Assembly (NCBI RefSeq): GCF_023008405.1
Contig: NZ_CP095376.1
Location: forward strand, 8,722,501 to 8,786,500
DNA: 64,000 nt
From: Amycolatopsis sp. FBCC-B4732
Lineage (GTDB): Bacteria > Actinomycetota > Actinomycetes > Mycobacteriales > Pseudonocardiaceae
Reading direction: 5' to 3'
The notes beneath the pieces are model-generated. The model was not told the DNA's origin. It made no database searches and saw only the letters and a list, made by a program, of their open reading frames with translations. Every line of letters begins with the position of its first letter. The stretch's first letter is position 1. Below are positions 7,839 through 16,361 of this stretch, piece after piece. Made by a program: the position numbers and the translations under genes.

Positions 7839-9659
7839 ATGGAGCAGTTCGGGCCGTACAAGATCGAAGGCCTGCTCGGCCGAGGGGGAATGGGCGAGGT
7901 CCACCGCGCCTACGACACCGCGCACGACCGCGTGGTCGCGCTGAAGCTGCTGTCCGGTCCGAACGCGGGCGACGAAGCCTTCCGCGCGCGGTTCCGGCGC
8001 GAGTCGCAGATCGTGGCGCGGCTGCGGGAGCCGCACGTCATCCCGATCCACGCCTACGGCGAGATCGACGGCCGCCTCTACCTCGACATGCGCCTGGTCG
8101 AAGGCAAGGACCTCAAGGAACTGCTCGAGGACGGGCCGCTCACGCCCGAGCGGGCCGCCGGGATCGTCGAGCAGGTCGCGGGCGCGCTCGACGCCGCCCA
8201 CGAAGACGGCCTGGTGCACCGGGACGTCAAGCCGTCCAACGTGCTCGTGACGAGCGCCGATTTCGTGTACCTCGTGGACTTCGGCATCGCGCGGTCGATG
8301 ACCGCCGAGGGCACGTCGATCACCGGCACCGGCAACGTGATCGGCACGCTCGACTACATGGCGCCCGAACGCTTCGGCGACGCCCCGATCACCGGCCTGG
8401 TCGACGTCTACGCGCTCGCGTGCGTGTTCTTCGAGTGCGTCACCGGCCGCCGGCCGTTCTTGGGCGAGGGCGCGGCCGCGCAGATGGGCGCGCACCTGAC
8501 CGCGCCGCCGCCAGTGCCGTCACAGGTGCGCCCGGGCCTGCCGGCCGCGCTGGACGCCGTGGTGGCGCACGGGATGGCGAAGGAGCCGGCCGCCCGCTAC
8601 CCGACGGCGAAGGCGTTCGCCGACGCCGTCCGCGCGGCGGTGACCGCGCCGGCGCCGCCGGCCCCGACGTGGCAGAAGACCCTGCCGGGCCCGGTCGGTC
8701 CGGTGGGCCCGATGGCCGTGCCGGGTCCGCCGACCCCGCCGCGGCCCACGCTGGCCGCGCCGCCGCCGACGTTCTCCGGCCCGCTGAACCCGCCGTCCGG
8801 GCCGGTCCCGATGGCCGCCCCGGTGACCGGGCCGTACGCCGGCCCGCCGACCGGTCCCCACCCGGGCCCGCCGACCGGCCCGCAGCCCGTCCGGTTCACC
8901 GGCCCGGCGGGCAAGGTCGGCCCGGCCGCGCCGCCGAAGTCGCAGCGGAACCGCTGGATCGCGTTGTGCGCCGCGCTGGCCGGCGTCGTAGTGGTCGCAC
9001 TGGTGATCACCTACGTCGTGACCAACGGCGACAAGGGGAACACGGCGAGCCCCGGCCCGATCACCCCGAAGACCGTCGTCTCGACGCCACCGCCCTCGCC
9101 CTCGCCGACGCCGGAGAAGAGCCCGGAGACCGCACCGTCCACTTCGGAATCGAAGAGCGCGCCCGACACCAAGCTGTTCGACGCGCTCCCCGCGGTCTAC
9201 AAGGGGTACACGTGCGTGCCCGCGGCGGCGCCGGCCGGCACGGCAGCGGCGGCGGAGTGCACGGACTCGAACGTCGGCGACGTCAAGATCGGCAACGTGG
9301 TGTTCCAGCAGCCGACCGGGGCGAAGTTCGTGCGCTTCCCGGACGCGGCGGCGATGGACGCGTTCTTCCAGGACATCGTGAAGACCCAGGGACTCACCCG
9401 CGACGACGCTCACGGCGCGTGCCGGCCGGACACGCACCCGAAGATCTGGGGCACGTACTACCGCGCGGAGGTCCCGAACCCGGTCCCGGGCGAGTTCCTG
9501 ACCTGCTTCCTCGGCGACCCGGCGCAGCTGGTGTGGACGGAGAAGAAGACCCTCGTGGCGGGGATCCTGCTCTCCACCAAGGTGACCGACAACGACGAGC
9601 TGGACAAGCTCTACCAGTGGTGGAACACGGAAGTCCTGTCGGAGATGCCCAAGAACTGA
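7839..9659 (+). CDS. Membrane-bound Ser/Thr protein kinase (PknB type)
   Basis: The start is ATG 7839, preceded by GGGGAG 4-5 bases upstream; the in-frame TTG 7827 lies ahead of that ribosome site and is unlikely. Residues 8-265 form a Hanks-type kinase: GRGGMGEV glycine loop, ALKLL lysine, HRDVKPSN catalytic loop, DFGIA, and GTLDYMAPE. A Pro/Gly-rich linker of about 100 residues follows, then one membrane helix (about 372-394). The extracellular part has Cys residues (YTCV, AECTD, GACRP, LTCFL) that probably form disulfides. It lacks PASTA repeats, so its ligand differs from PknB. Confidence 0.92.
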   Translation: MEQFGPYKIEGLLGRGGMGEVHRAYDTAHDRVVALKLLSGPNAGDEAFRARFRRESQIVARLREPHVIPIHAYGEIDGRLYLDMRLVEGKDLKELLEDGPLTPERAAGIVEQVAGALDAAHEDGLVHRDVKPSNVLVTSADFVYLVDFGIARSMTAEGTSITGTGNVIGTLDYMAPERFGDAPITGLVDVYALACVFFECVTGRRPFLGEGAAAQMGAHLTAPPPVPSQVRPGLPAALDAVVAHGMAKEPAARYPTAKAFADAVRAAVTAPAPPAPTWQKTLPGPVGPVGPMAVPGPPTPPRPTLAAPPPTFSGPLNPPSGPVPMAAPVTGPYAGPPTGPHPGPPTGPQPVRFTGPAGKVGPAAPPKSQRNRWIALCAALAGVVVVALVITYVVTNGDKGNTASPGPITPKTVVSTPPPSPSPTPEKSPETAPSTSESKSAPDTKLFDALPAVYKGYTCVPAAAPAGTAAAAECTDSNVGDVKIGNVVFQQPTGAKFVRFPDAAAMDAFFQDIVKTQGLTRDDAHGACRPDTHPKIWGTYYRAEVPNPVPGEFLTCFLGDPAQLVWTEKKTLVAGILLSTKVTDNDELDKLYQWWNTEVLSEMPKN

Positions 9660-9662
9660 AGA

Positions 9663-9686
9663 GGGCCCGCGGTTCCCCGCGGGCCC
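9663..9686 (+). terminator. Terminator of the kinase gene
   Basis: GGGCCCGCGG pairs with CCGCGGGCCC around a TTCC loop, followed by TTCTCC. It begins 3 bases after the kinase stop. The convergent PBP gene ends at 9702, so the hairpin may serve both. Confidence 0.75.
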
Positions 9687-9701
9687 TTCTCCTCGTCCTG
9701 G

Positions 9702-11873
9702 CTACCGGCCGCCGCCCATGTACTTCGGGTCCGGTGGCGGTAGCTCCATCCTCGGCTGGCTCGCGTCCATGATGTTCTTCATCGCGCCGAACCAGGTGCG
9801 GGCCGGGGCCTTGCCGCCGAAGATGTTCCCGCCGCCGCCGCAGACCCGGACGTTGCCCGGGCCGGCGTCGCAGATGCCGCCCTGCCCGCCGCCGAACTTG
9901 AACGTCATCGCCGCGCCCGCCAGCTGCGGGGTACCGCCGACGAACGCCGCCGAGACGTTGCCCTGCGTCGTGCCGGTCTTGCCGATGATCGGGCGGTCCC
10001 AGCCGACGTCGGCGGCGGCCTTGGCCGACGTGCCGCCCGGCTGGTCGTCCTTGCTCATGCCCACGGCGAGGGTGTTCGCCAAGCCCTCGGGCACGGCCTG
10101 CTCGCACGGTGCTTCCTTGACCGGCACCGGCTTGCCGTTGCGGTCGGTCACCCCGGCGATCGGGGTCGGCGGGCACCAGACCCCGCCGGAGAGGATCGTC
10201 GCGGCGACGTTGCCCATCTCCAGGCCGCTCACCGGGCTGAACCCGAGCGTGAACGCGCCCAAGCCCGGACCGTTCGGCGTGGGGCCGTACGCCTCCGCCT
10301 GGCTCTGGCTCTTGCCCTTGACGTTCGGGTCGACCGGGCCGCCGCCGGTGTTGCTCGCCATCGTCTCGCGCAGGCCGAGCCGCTTCGCCATGTCGATGGC
10401 GGGACCGGTGCTGCCGAGCTGGTCCTCCAGCGCCACGAACGTGGTGTTCGGGGAGGTCGCCAGCGCCGTCTGGAGGGTCGCGTTGGCGCCCACCCGGCTG
10501 TAGTCGCCCGCGTTGCCGACGCAGTACCAGTACGTGGCCGGTTTCCCGGTCGGCGTGGTGCTGCAGCCGCCCTTGCCGGTCGTGAACACGCGCGAGGTGT
10601 AGGAGTCCGGCATGTCGACCGGCGAGTAGATCCCCGCGATGCCCTTGTCGAGGACGGCCGCCGACGTGAAGATCTTGAACGTCGACCCGGCGCCACCGGT
10701 GTTGTAGACACCCGCGGGCAGCGCGTACGTCGTCTGGCCGGCGTCCTGGTCCTGGCCGTAGTCGCGGTTCGCGGCCAGCGCGACCACCTCGTGCCGGTTC
10801 TTGCCCGGTCTGATCAGCGACAGCGTGTTCGCGACGTATTTCTGGGTCTTGTCGACCTGCGCCTCGGCCGAGACCTTCGCCTCGTGGTTCGCGCGCTCGT
10901 CCAGCGTGCTCTTGATCGTGTAGCCGCCGGTGTAGAGCTGGTCCTTCGTCATCCCGGACTTGAGCAGGTAGTCCTCGACGTACTGGCAGAAGAAGCCGGA
11001 CTCCGGGCCCGCGCCGATGCAGTTGGCCGGCGGCTTCGCCGGGAAGTCCGGCACGACGCCCAGCGGCTCGCCCTTGAAGCGGTCGGCGTCGGTCTTCGCC
11101 AGCTTCTTGTTCTCCACCATGCGGTCGAGGACGAGGTTGCGGCGCGCGGTCGCCTTGTCCGCGTGCTTCCACGGGTCGTTGTTGATCGGGTTGTTCACCA
11201 GCCCGGCCAGCAGCGCGGCCTGCGGCACGGTCAGCTTCTCCGGCGTGGTGTTGAAGTACGCGTGCGCGGCGGCGCCGATGCCGTAGATCTGCCGGGAGAA
11301 CTCGACGATGTTGAGGTAGCCCGCGAGGATCTGCTGCTTGGAAAGCTTCGTCTCGAGCTGGATCGCGATCCGCGCTTCCTTGAGCTTGCGGGCGATCGAC
11401 TGCTCCTGGGCCTTCTTCTGGCCGACCGGGTCGTTCCGGTAGACGACGTTGATCAGGTAGTTCTTCGTGTACTGCTGGGTCAGCGTCGACGCGCCCTGCG
11501 TGTCCGCGCCGGTGGTGTTGCTGACGGCCGCGCGCAGGGTGCCCTGCCAGTCGACGCCGTGGTGGTCGTAGAACCGCTTGTCCTCGACGGAGACCAGGGC
11601 CCACTTCATGGCCTCGTTGATCTGGTCCGGCGTGATCGGCAGCCGGTACTGGTCGTAGAGGGTCGCGATCGGCTTGCCGGTGCTGTCGGTGACGGTCGTC
11701 ACCAGCGGCGGCGGGATGTCGGCGAGGTCCGACGAAGTCTTCTCCACCGTCTCGCTGGCCTGGTTGGACATGACACCGGCGGCCCCCACGACCGGGAAGA
11801 GCATGCCGGCGACGAGCACCCCGGCGAGCAGGCAGAGGCCGATGAGCTTGAACAAACCGTCCGCTTTTCGCAC
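9702..11873 (-). CDS. ponA2: Class A penicillin-binding protein (PonA2-type)
   Basis: A bifunctional peptidoglycan synthase of 723 residues, starting at GTG 11873. One N-terminal membrane helix (about 10-35) is followed by a GT51 glycosyltransferase domain with VSVEDKRFYDHHGVDW and GASTLTQQYTKN. The transpeptidase domain has STFK (Ser near 397), SPNTT in the SxN position and KTGTTQG (near 629). There is no PASTA domain. Convergence on the kinase and divergence from whiB4 matches the Rv3681c-Rv3683 arrangement, supporting the ponA2 name. Confidence 0.9.
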   Translation of the reverse strand: MRKADGLFKLIGLCLLAGVLVAGMLFPVVGAAGVMSNQASETVEKTSSDLADIPPPLVTTVTDSTGKPIATLYDQYRLPITPDQINEAMKWALVSVEDKRFYDHHGVDWQGTLRAAVSNTTGADTQGASTLTQQYTKNYLINVVYRNDPVGQKKAQEQSIARKLKEARIAIQLETKLSKQQILAGYLNIVEFSRQIYGIGAAAHAYFNTTPEKLTVPQAALLAGLVNNPINNDPWKHADKATARRNLVLDRMVENKKLAKTDADRFKGEPLGVVPDFPAKPPANCIGAGPESGFFCQYVEDYLLKSGMTKDQLYTGGYTIKSTLDERANHEAKVSAEAQVDKTQKYVANTLSLIRPGKNRHEVVALAANRDYGQDQDAGQTTYALPAGVYNTGGAGSTFKIFTSAAVLDKGIAGIYSPVDMPDSYTSRVFTTGKGGCSTTPTGKPATYWYCVGNAGDYSRVGANATLQTALATSPNTTFVALEDQLGSTGPAIDMAKRLGLRETMASNTGGGPVDPNVKGKSQSQAEAYGPTPNGPGLGAFTLGFSPVSGLEMGNVAATILSGGVWCPPTPIAGVTDRNGKPVPVKEAPCEQAVPEGLANTLAVGMSKDDQPGGTSAKAAADVGWDRPIIGKTGTTQGNVSAAFVGGTPQLAGAAMTFKFGGGQGGICDAGPGNVRVCGGGGNIFGGKAPARTWFGAMKNIMDASQPRMELPPPDPKYMGGGR

Positions 11874-12217
11874 GAGGGCCAGGCTACCCGGAACGACTCA
11901 GGCGACGGTGACGCCCTGTCTCCGCAAGTGTGAAATCAGTGACAAAACCGACCCCCTTCGGTGACTTCTGGTAACGGAAGGCATTCTAGGTCTCGACGGG
12001 GGGAACCGAGGGCCCCTACAGTCCGTCAACGTCTCACGAAGAAAAGCCGTCGGATGGATCAACGCGAGTGGGAGCTCGCCTGCTCCGTTCGGCGGCACCG
12101 GCACCGGGGAGGTGCCCGGGTAACCGACGTGAGCTGAGGGAGACACGCTCGCGGGGGCAAGGAGCGCAGTGCCTTTCCCCGCTGGTGCGTCGATCACCAG
12201 GGTAGGGAGCTGGGGGT
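11874..12217. other. 344-base divergent intergenic region ponA2/whiB4
   Basis: No gene is seen here. It must hold the divergent promoters of ponA2 and whiB4, and it carries a strong Crp-like site at 11929-11944. A ribosome site (GGGAGCTGGGGG) precedes the whiB4 ATG. I could not assign -10/-35 elements with confidence. Confidence 0.5.
11929..11944. promoter_or_regulatory. Candidate Crp/GlxR binding site
   Basis: TGTGAAATCAGTGACA matches the mycobacterial CRP consensus (C/T)GTGANNTNNGTCAC(A/G) at all fixed positions but one (G for C at position 13). It lies 56 bases upstream of the ponA2 start and far upstream of whiB4. Confidence 0.45.
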
Positions 12218-12514
12218 ATGGAAACCAACCAGTCGAGCTGGCGAATCAACGCGTCCTGCCGGGACGCCGATCCGGACGGCCTGTTCGTCCGGGGTGCCGA
12301 GCAGAACCGGGCCAAGGCCGTGTGCCTGGGCTGCCCGGTCCGCACGGAATGCCTCGCCGAAGCACTCGACGGCCGCATCAACTTCGGGGTCTGGGGTGGC
12401 ATGACCGAACGGGAACGGCGGGCGTTGCTGCGCCGCCGCCCCGACGTGGAGAGCTGGGCCGAACTGCTGGAAGCGGCCAAGCGCAACGCACTGGAGCGGG
12501 TCGAAGTCGGCTGA
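12218..12514 (+). CDS. whiB4: WhiB-family Fe-S regulator (WhiB4/WblA type)
   Basis: The 98-residue Wbl protein has four cluster ligands, Cys14, Cys36, Cys39 and Cys45, in the C-x21-C-x2-C-x5-C spacing, and the GVWGG turn that follows the cluster domain. A basic stretch RERRALLRRRP comes next and can touch DNA. Wbl proteins hold a redox- and NO-sensitive [4Fe-4S] cluster and act with the major sigma factor. Its position between a class A PBP and two ArsA-like ATPases is that of M. tuberculosis whiB4 and Streptomyces wblA, which control redox balance and development. The name rests on synteny. Confidence 0.88.
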   Translation: METNQSSWRINASCRDADPDGLFVRGAEQNRAKAVCLGCPVRTECLAEALDGRINFGVWGGMTERERRALLRRRPDVESWAELLEAAKRNALERVEVG

Positions 12515-12520
12515 GCAGGC

Positions 12521-12587
12521 CGTCACTTTCGTAGGGAAAGTTCCGTCTCGACCGCTCGAGCGCGCAACTTTCCCTATGAAAGTGACG
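12521..12587. terminator. Long inverted repeat between convergent whiB4 and ATPase genes
   Basis: Arms at 12521-12542 and 12566-12587 are complementary over 22 bases with one mismatch, separated by 23 bases. Each arm is itself a small dyad (CACTTTC-N4-GGAAAGT), so it belongs to the same family as the palindromes at 3875-3935 and 17517-17548. It lies between two gene ends and is probably a bidirectional terminator. Confidence 0.65.
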
Positions 12588-12589
12588 CG

Positions 12590-13699
12590 TCAGCCGGCGA
12601 GCTTCACGCCGATGTCGCGCAGCCCCTCCAGGTCGTGCACGTCGCCGGCCAGCGCGGGCACCCTCGCCAGCGCCACCTCCGGGTGCGCCCGGGTGAACCG
12701 CGCCAGCAGCCGCTCTTCGCGCGCGGCCAGCGCGACGCGGTCCGCGTGCAACCGCAGCACCGCCTCGGCCAGCGGCGCGTTCTGCAGGTTCTCGGCCGCC
12801 GCCAGTGCCTCCGCGGCCGAGAGCGACGCCAGTACCGGGTGCGTGCGGTTCGCGATCAGGCCGGCCAGCGGCATCGACTCCGAGGACAGCCGCTCGACGA
12901 AGTAGGACGCCTCGCGCAGCGCGTCCGGCTCCGGGGCGGCCACCACCAGGAACGACGTGCCCGACGAGCGCAGCAGCTCCGCCGTCTTGCGGGCGCGCTC
13001 GCGGAAGCCGCCGAACATGCTGTCGAACGCCTGCATGAACGCCGAAGCGTCGGTCAGCAGCTGGCCGCCGATGATCGTCGACACCGCTTTCGCGAACATC
13101 GAGAACCCGGCGTTGACGACCTTGCGCAGGCCCCAGCCGCCGGCCTTCGCCGGGCCGGTCAGCAGGCGGATCATCCGTCCGTCCAAAGCGGACGACAGCC
13201 GGGTCGGGGCGTCCAGGAAGTCCAGCGCGGAGCGGCTCGGCGGGGTGTCCACGATGATCAGGTCCCAGTCGCCGGTCGCCGCGAGCTGGCCCAGCTTCTC
13301 CATCGCCATGTACTCCTGCGTGCCGGAGAACGACGTGGAAATGGTCTGGTAGAAGGGGTTCTTCAGCAGCGCCTCGGCGCGTTCCGGCCCGGCGTGCACG
13401 CGCACCATGTCGTCGAACGTGCGGCGCATGTCGAGCATCATCGCCCACAGCTCGCCCTTGGGCTCGAACCCGTCGACCTGCACCTGCTTCGGGTGGTTGC
13501 CGAGTTCGCGCAAGCCCAGCGCCTGGGCCAGCCGCCGCGCGGGGTCGATGGTCAGCACGACCGTCTGGCGGCCGCGCTCGGCCGCGCGCAGCGCCAGCGC
13601 CGCGGCCGTCGTGGTCTTGCCGACACCGCCCGAGCCGCAGCAGACGATCACACGGCTTTCCTGGTCGTCCAGCAACGCGTCGATGTCGACGGTGGTCAC
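12590..13699 (-). CDS. ArsA/Get3-like anion-transporting ATPase (Rv3680-like)
   Basis: A 369-residue protein from GTG 13699, which overlaps the upstream stop by 4 bases. The deviant P-loop [19 protein letters not shown] is near the N-terminus, followed by TIDPARRL (switch I region) and [14 protein letters not shown] (Walker B/switch II). There is no membrane segment. Unlike classic ArsA it is a single ATPase domain, and it probably forms a dimer with its paralog next door. The paired genes beside whiB4 correspond to mycobacterial Rv3679-Rv3680. The client protein or anion is not known from sequence. Confidence 0.85.
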   Translation of the reverse strand: MTTVDIDALLDDQESRVIVCCGSGGVGKTTTAAALALRAAERGRQTVVLTIDPARRLAQALGLRELGNHPKQVQVDGFEPKGELWAMMLDMRRTFDDMVRVHAGPERAEALLKNPFYQTISTSFSGTQEYMAMEKLGQLAATGDWDLIIVDTPPSRSALDFLDAPTRLSSALDGRMIRLLTGPAKAGGWGLRKVVNAGFSMFAKAVSTIIGGQLLTDASAFMQAFDSMFGGFRERARKTAELLRSSGTSFLVVAAPEPDALREASYFVERLSSESMPLAGLIANRTHPVLASLSAAEALAAAENLQNAPLAEAVLRLHADRVALAAREERLLARFTRAHPEVALARVPALAGDVHDLEGLRDIGVKLAG

Positions 13700-14703
13700 A
13701 ACCGCACCCCCTGCTCGGTCAGGGCCTCGGCCAGCTCGTAGAGGGCCGCGACGTCGATGCCGTCGGTCAGGTCCGGCAGTTCGAGGGTGGGCAGGTCGGC
13801 CTCGGCGAGCTGCTCCCGCGCCCGCTGCTCGGCGGCGACCCGCACGGCGTGCTCGACGGTCTCGTCGACCAGCGCTTCCAGCGTCTCCTGCGGCAGCTTC
13901 AGCCCGGCCGACGCGAGCCCGTCGCGGACGCGCGAGGCGTCGACGCGGCCGTCCGCGGCGGCGGTCACCGAACGGGCCGGCAACCGGGGCGGTCTGACCC
14001 GGTTGACCAGCACCGCGCCGGGGCGCAGGTCGGCGCCGTCCAGCTCGGCGACGGCCTCGACGGTCTCGCGGACCGGCATCTCCTCCAGCAGCGTGGCGAG
14101 GTGGATCACGGTCTCGCCGGAGTGCAGCAGCTTGACGACGCCGTCGGCCTGGCCGCGGATCGGGCCGGTCTTCGCGAGGTCGGTCAGTGCCTTGGTGACG
14201 TCGAGGAACTTGACGACCCGGCCGGTCGGCGGCGAGTCGACGACGACGGCGTCGTAGGTGTGCCGCCCGTCGGACTCGGTGCGCCCGACGCACTCCTTGA
14301 CCTTCCCGGTGAGCAGGACGTCCCGCAGGCCCGGCGCGAGGGTGGTGGCGAACTCGATCGCGCCCATCCGCCGCAGCGTCCGGCCGGCGAAGCCCAGGTT
14401 GTAGAACATTTCGAAGTACTCGAGCAGCGCGGCTTCGACGTCGATGTGCAGCGCGCGCAGCTCGCCCCCACCGGGGACGGACGCGATGCGCTGCTCGGCG
14501 TAGGGCAGCGGCTCGGTGTCGAAGAGCTGGGCGATGCCCTGGCGGCCTTCGACTTCGATGAGCAGCACGCGCCGGCCTTCGCGGGCGAGCGCGAGCCCGA
14601 GCGCGGCGGCGAGCGTCGTCTTGCCGGTCCCGCCCTTGCCGGTGACGAAGTGCAGCCGGGCACGGGCAAGCTCGTCGGTCCAGCCGGCATGGGAAGTGGT
14701 CAC
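13696..14703 (-). CDS. ArsA/Get3-like ATPase (Rv3679-like)
   Basis: 335 residues from GTG 14703. The P-loop is [19 protein letters not shown], then [15 protein letters not shown] and [16 protein letters not shown]. It lies first of the ATPase pair, is coupled to the second by GTGA, and is preceded by a small membrane-protein gene 21 bases upstream. Together the three form a minus-strand operon. Two non-identical ATPase subunits side by side suggest a heterodimer. Confidence 0.85.
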   Translation of the reverse strand: MTTSHAGWTDELARARLHFVTGKGGTGKTTLAAALGLALAREGRRVLLIEVEGRQGIAQLFDTEPLPYAEQRIASVPGGGELRALHIDVEAALLEYFEMFYNLGFAGRTLRRMGAIEFATTLAPGLRDVLLTGKVKECVGRTESDGRHTYDAVVVDSPPTGRVVKFLDVTKALTDLAKTGPIRGQADGVVKLLHSGETVIHLATLLEEMPVRETVEAVAELDGADLRPGAVLVNRVRPPRLPARSVTAAADGRVDASRVRDGLASAGLKLPQETLEALVDETVEHAVRVAAEQRAREQLAEADLPTLELPDLTDGIDVAALYELAEALTEQGVRL

Positions 14704-14724
14704 TTCTTCACCCTAAATCAGCTC

Positions 14725-14973
14725 TCAGCTGGCCAGCAGCATGACGCTGACCGCAGCGGCGACCGCCGCGACCAGTGCCCAGGCCACGGCGCCGGGCAGC
14801 ACCGTGAGGGTGAGCACGCCCACCACGAGCAGCAGGGTGAAGGTGATCACGCCGCCGATGGCCACCTGCCCCGAGCTCTGCGTCCGATCGCGCACCTTCG
14901 CCATCACGACGAGCACCAGGGGGAGTCCGGCCGCCGCGAGCAGCGCCGTCGCGATCACGCGCCAGGTATCCAC
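14725..14973 (-). CDS. Small two-helix membrane protein
   Basis: 82 residues from GTG 14973 (VDTWRVIATALL). Nearly the whole chain is hydrophobic: a helix at about 5-25, a short polar loop KVRDRTQSSGQ, and one or two more helices at about 37-82. I do not recognise a family. It is the first gene of the ATPase operon and might be a membrane partner of the ATPases; that is inference from position only. Confidence 0.6.
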   Translation of the reverse strand: MDTWRVIATALLAAAGLPLVLVVMAKVRDRTQSSGQVAIGGVITFTLLLVVGVLTLTVLPGAVAWALVAAVAAAVSVMLLAS

Positions 14974-14989
14974 GGGCCAACGCTAGCGG

Positions 14990-15005
14990 CGTGAGATGAA
15001 CCACA
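14990..15005. promoter_or_regulatory. Candidate Crp/GlxR site in divergent promoter region
   Basis: CGTGAGATGAACCACA fits the CRP pattern (C/T)GTGANNTNNGTCACA at 10 of 12 fixed positions. It lies between the divergent starts at 14973 (ATPase operon) and 15079 (DUF4177 operon). Confidence 0.35.
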
Positions 15006-15078
15006 CTCCGGCGCGTCGCGAGCCGAAACACGGCGGTGGCCCCCGGCGCTCTTGCCCGCTTGGCTACGCTCCCGACCT

Positions 15079-15240
15079 ATGAGCGCCACCAAGTGGGAGT
15101 ACGCGACCGTCCCTCTGCTGATCCACGCGACGAAGCAGATCCTCGACCAGTGGGGCGAGGACGGCTGGGAACTGGTCACCGTGCTGCCGAACCCGACGGG
15201 CGAGCAGCACGTCGCGTACCTCAAGCGTCCGAAGGGCTGA
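15079..15240 (+). CDS. DUF4177 small protein (Rv3678A-like)
   Basis: 53 residues from ATG 15079 (MSATKWEYATVPLLIHATKQIL). The pattern WEY..VPLL...KQILDQWGEDGWELV is the DUF4177 signature. The RidA gene starts 3 bases after its stop, so the two are co-translated. Rv3678A sits in the same place beside Rv3678c. The function of the family is unknown. Confidence 0.8.
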   Translation: MSATKWEYATVPLLIHATKQILDQWGEDGWELVTVLPNPTGEQHVAYLKRPKG

Positions 15241-15243
15241 TCC

Positions 15244-15699
15244 GTGAGCTGGAGCGAACGGCTGAAGGAACTCGGCATCGAGCTGCCCGGCGTGGCCGCT
15301 CCGCTGGCCGCCTACGTGCCCGCCGTCCAGAGCGGGAAGCACGTCTACACCTCGGGTCAGCTGCCCTTCGTCGACGGCGTGCTCGCCGCGACCGGCAAGG
15401 TCGGTGCGGAGATCAGCCCGGAAGAGGCCAAGGGGCACGCCCGCACGTCGGTGCTCAACGCGCTCGCGGCCGTGCACGCACTGGTCGGCATTGACAACGT
15501 CGCGCGGATCGTCAAGGTTGTCGGCTTCGTGGCTTCCGCGGAGGGCTTCACCGGCCAGCCCGCGGTCGTCAACGGCGCGTCCGAGCTGCTCGGCGAGGTC
15601 TTCGGCGACGCGGGCATCCACGCCCGCTCGGCCGTCGGCGTCGCGGAACTGCCCATCGGCTCGCCGGTGGAGGTCGAACTGATCGTGGAGGTGCAGTGA
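15244..15699 (+). CDS. RidA/YjgF-family protein (Rv3678c-like)
   Basis: The 151-residue protein starts at GTG 15244. Features of the RidA (YER057c/UK114) fold are YTSGQLPFVDG, the TGKVG stretch, ARTSVLNALAAVHALVG and the C-terminal RSAVGVAELPIGSPVEVELI, which carries the conserved Arg of the active-site pocket. RidA proteins hydrolyse reactive enamine/imine intermediates; this longer subgroup may have another role. It is part of the operon from 15079 to about 17504. Confidence 0.87.
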   Translation: MSWSERLKELGIELPGVAAPLAAYVPAVQSGKHVYTSGQLPFVDGVLAATGKVGAEISPEEAKGHARTSVLNALAAVHALVGIDNVARIVKVVGFVASAEGFTGQPAVVNGASELLGEVFGDAGIHARSAVGVAELPIGSPVEVELIVEVQ

Positions 15700-16325
15700 T
15701 GGATCCGGACATCGAGCAGTCCACGCACGAACTGCTGCTCCGGCTGGCCGGGCGGCTGCCCGACCAGCTGCTGTGGCGGTTCCGCGACTGGCTCGGCGAG
15801 GGCGCCATGGGCACGCTCGCCCGGACCCTGCCGAGGTCTTTGCTTAAGCACAGGATCGATCTCGACCAGACGGAGTACCGGCTGCTCGTGGCCGGTCTCA
15901 TCCCGCACGGCGCGGACTGGCACCAGGTCAGTTCGACGCTGGGGGTAGACGACGTCACCGAGAACCGGTACACATTCACGTCGAGTGCGCCCGAATGGGT
16001 TAACTCGGTCGACTCCGTGTCCGTGTTGATCCACGCAACGTTGCGGGGACGCCCGGACGTGGGGGAAGTGCGGCAGAGCTGGCGACACGTCGGTGTGGTC
16101 GGGCAGGGAACCGCCAAGCGCGTCCTGCTGATCACCGCACAGGCGGGGTTGCCGAGGCTGACCGGCGAGCTGCAGCGGGTGCTGCGCGTTCTGGGCGACG
16201 AAGAGCCCAGCGTCGAAGTCATCCCGCCGCGCTTCGACCTGCCGGGTTACCACCGGGCCGCGCTGGCCGACTCAGAGCTGGTCTGCGTGGGCGCGGTGAC
16301 GGGAAGCCGGCTAGTAGCCGCATAA
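15699..16325 (+). CDS. Conserved actinobacterial protein, unknown function (A of a related pair)
   Basis: 208 residues from ATG 15699, overlapping the RidA stop by one base (GTG 15696 is possible). It is soluble with no signal peptide. The N-terminal block HELLLRLAGRLPDQLLWRFRD resembles the start of the next gene's product (LHNLLLALAGRIDDSALTEA), including the following AR..I stretch, so the two are probably distant paralogs. The middle has VLITAQAGLPRLTGELQRVL. I do not recognise a named family. Confidence 0.7.
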   Translation: MDPDIEQSTHELLLRLAGRLPDQLLWRFRDWLGEGAMGTLARTLPRSLLKHRIDLDQTEYRLLVAGLIPHGADWHQVSSTLGVDDVTENRYTFTSSAPEWVNSVDSVSVLIHATLRGRPDVGEVRQSWRHVGVVGQGTAKRVLLITAQAGLPRLTGELQRVLRVLGDEEPSVEVIPPRFDLPGYHRAALADSELVCVGAVTGSRLVAA

Positions 16326-16361
16326 CGCTCGCCCGCCAGCGAGCTGGGAGGGAGCAAGGCA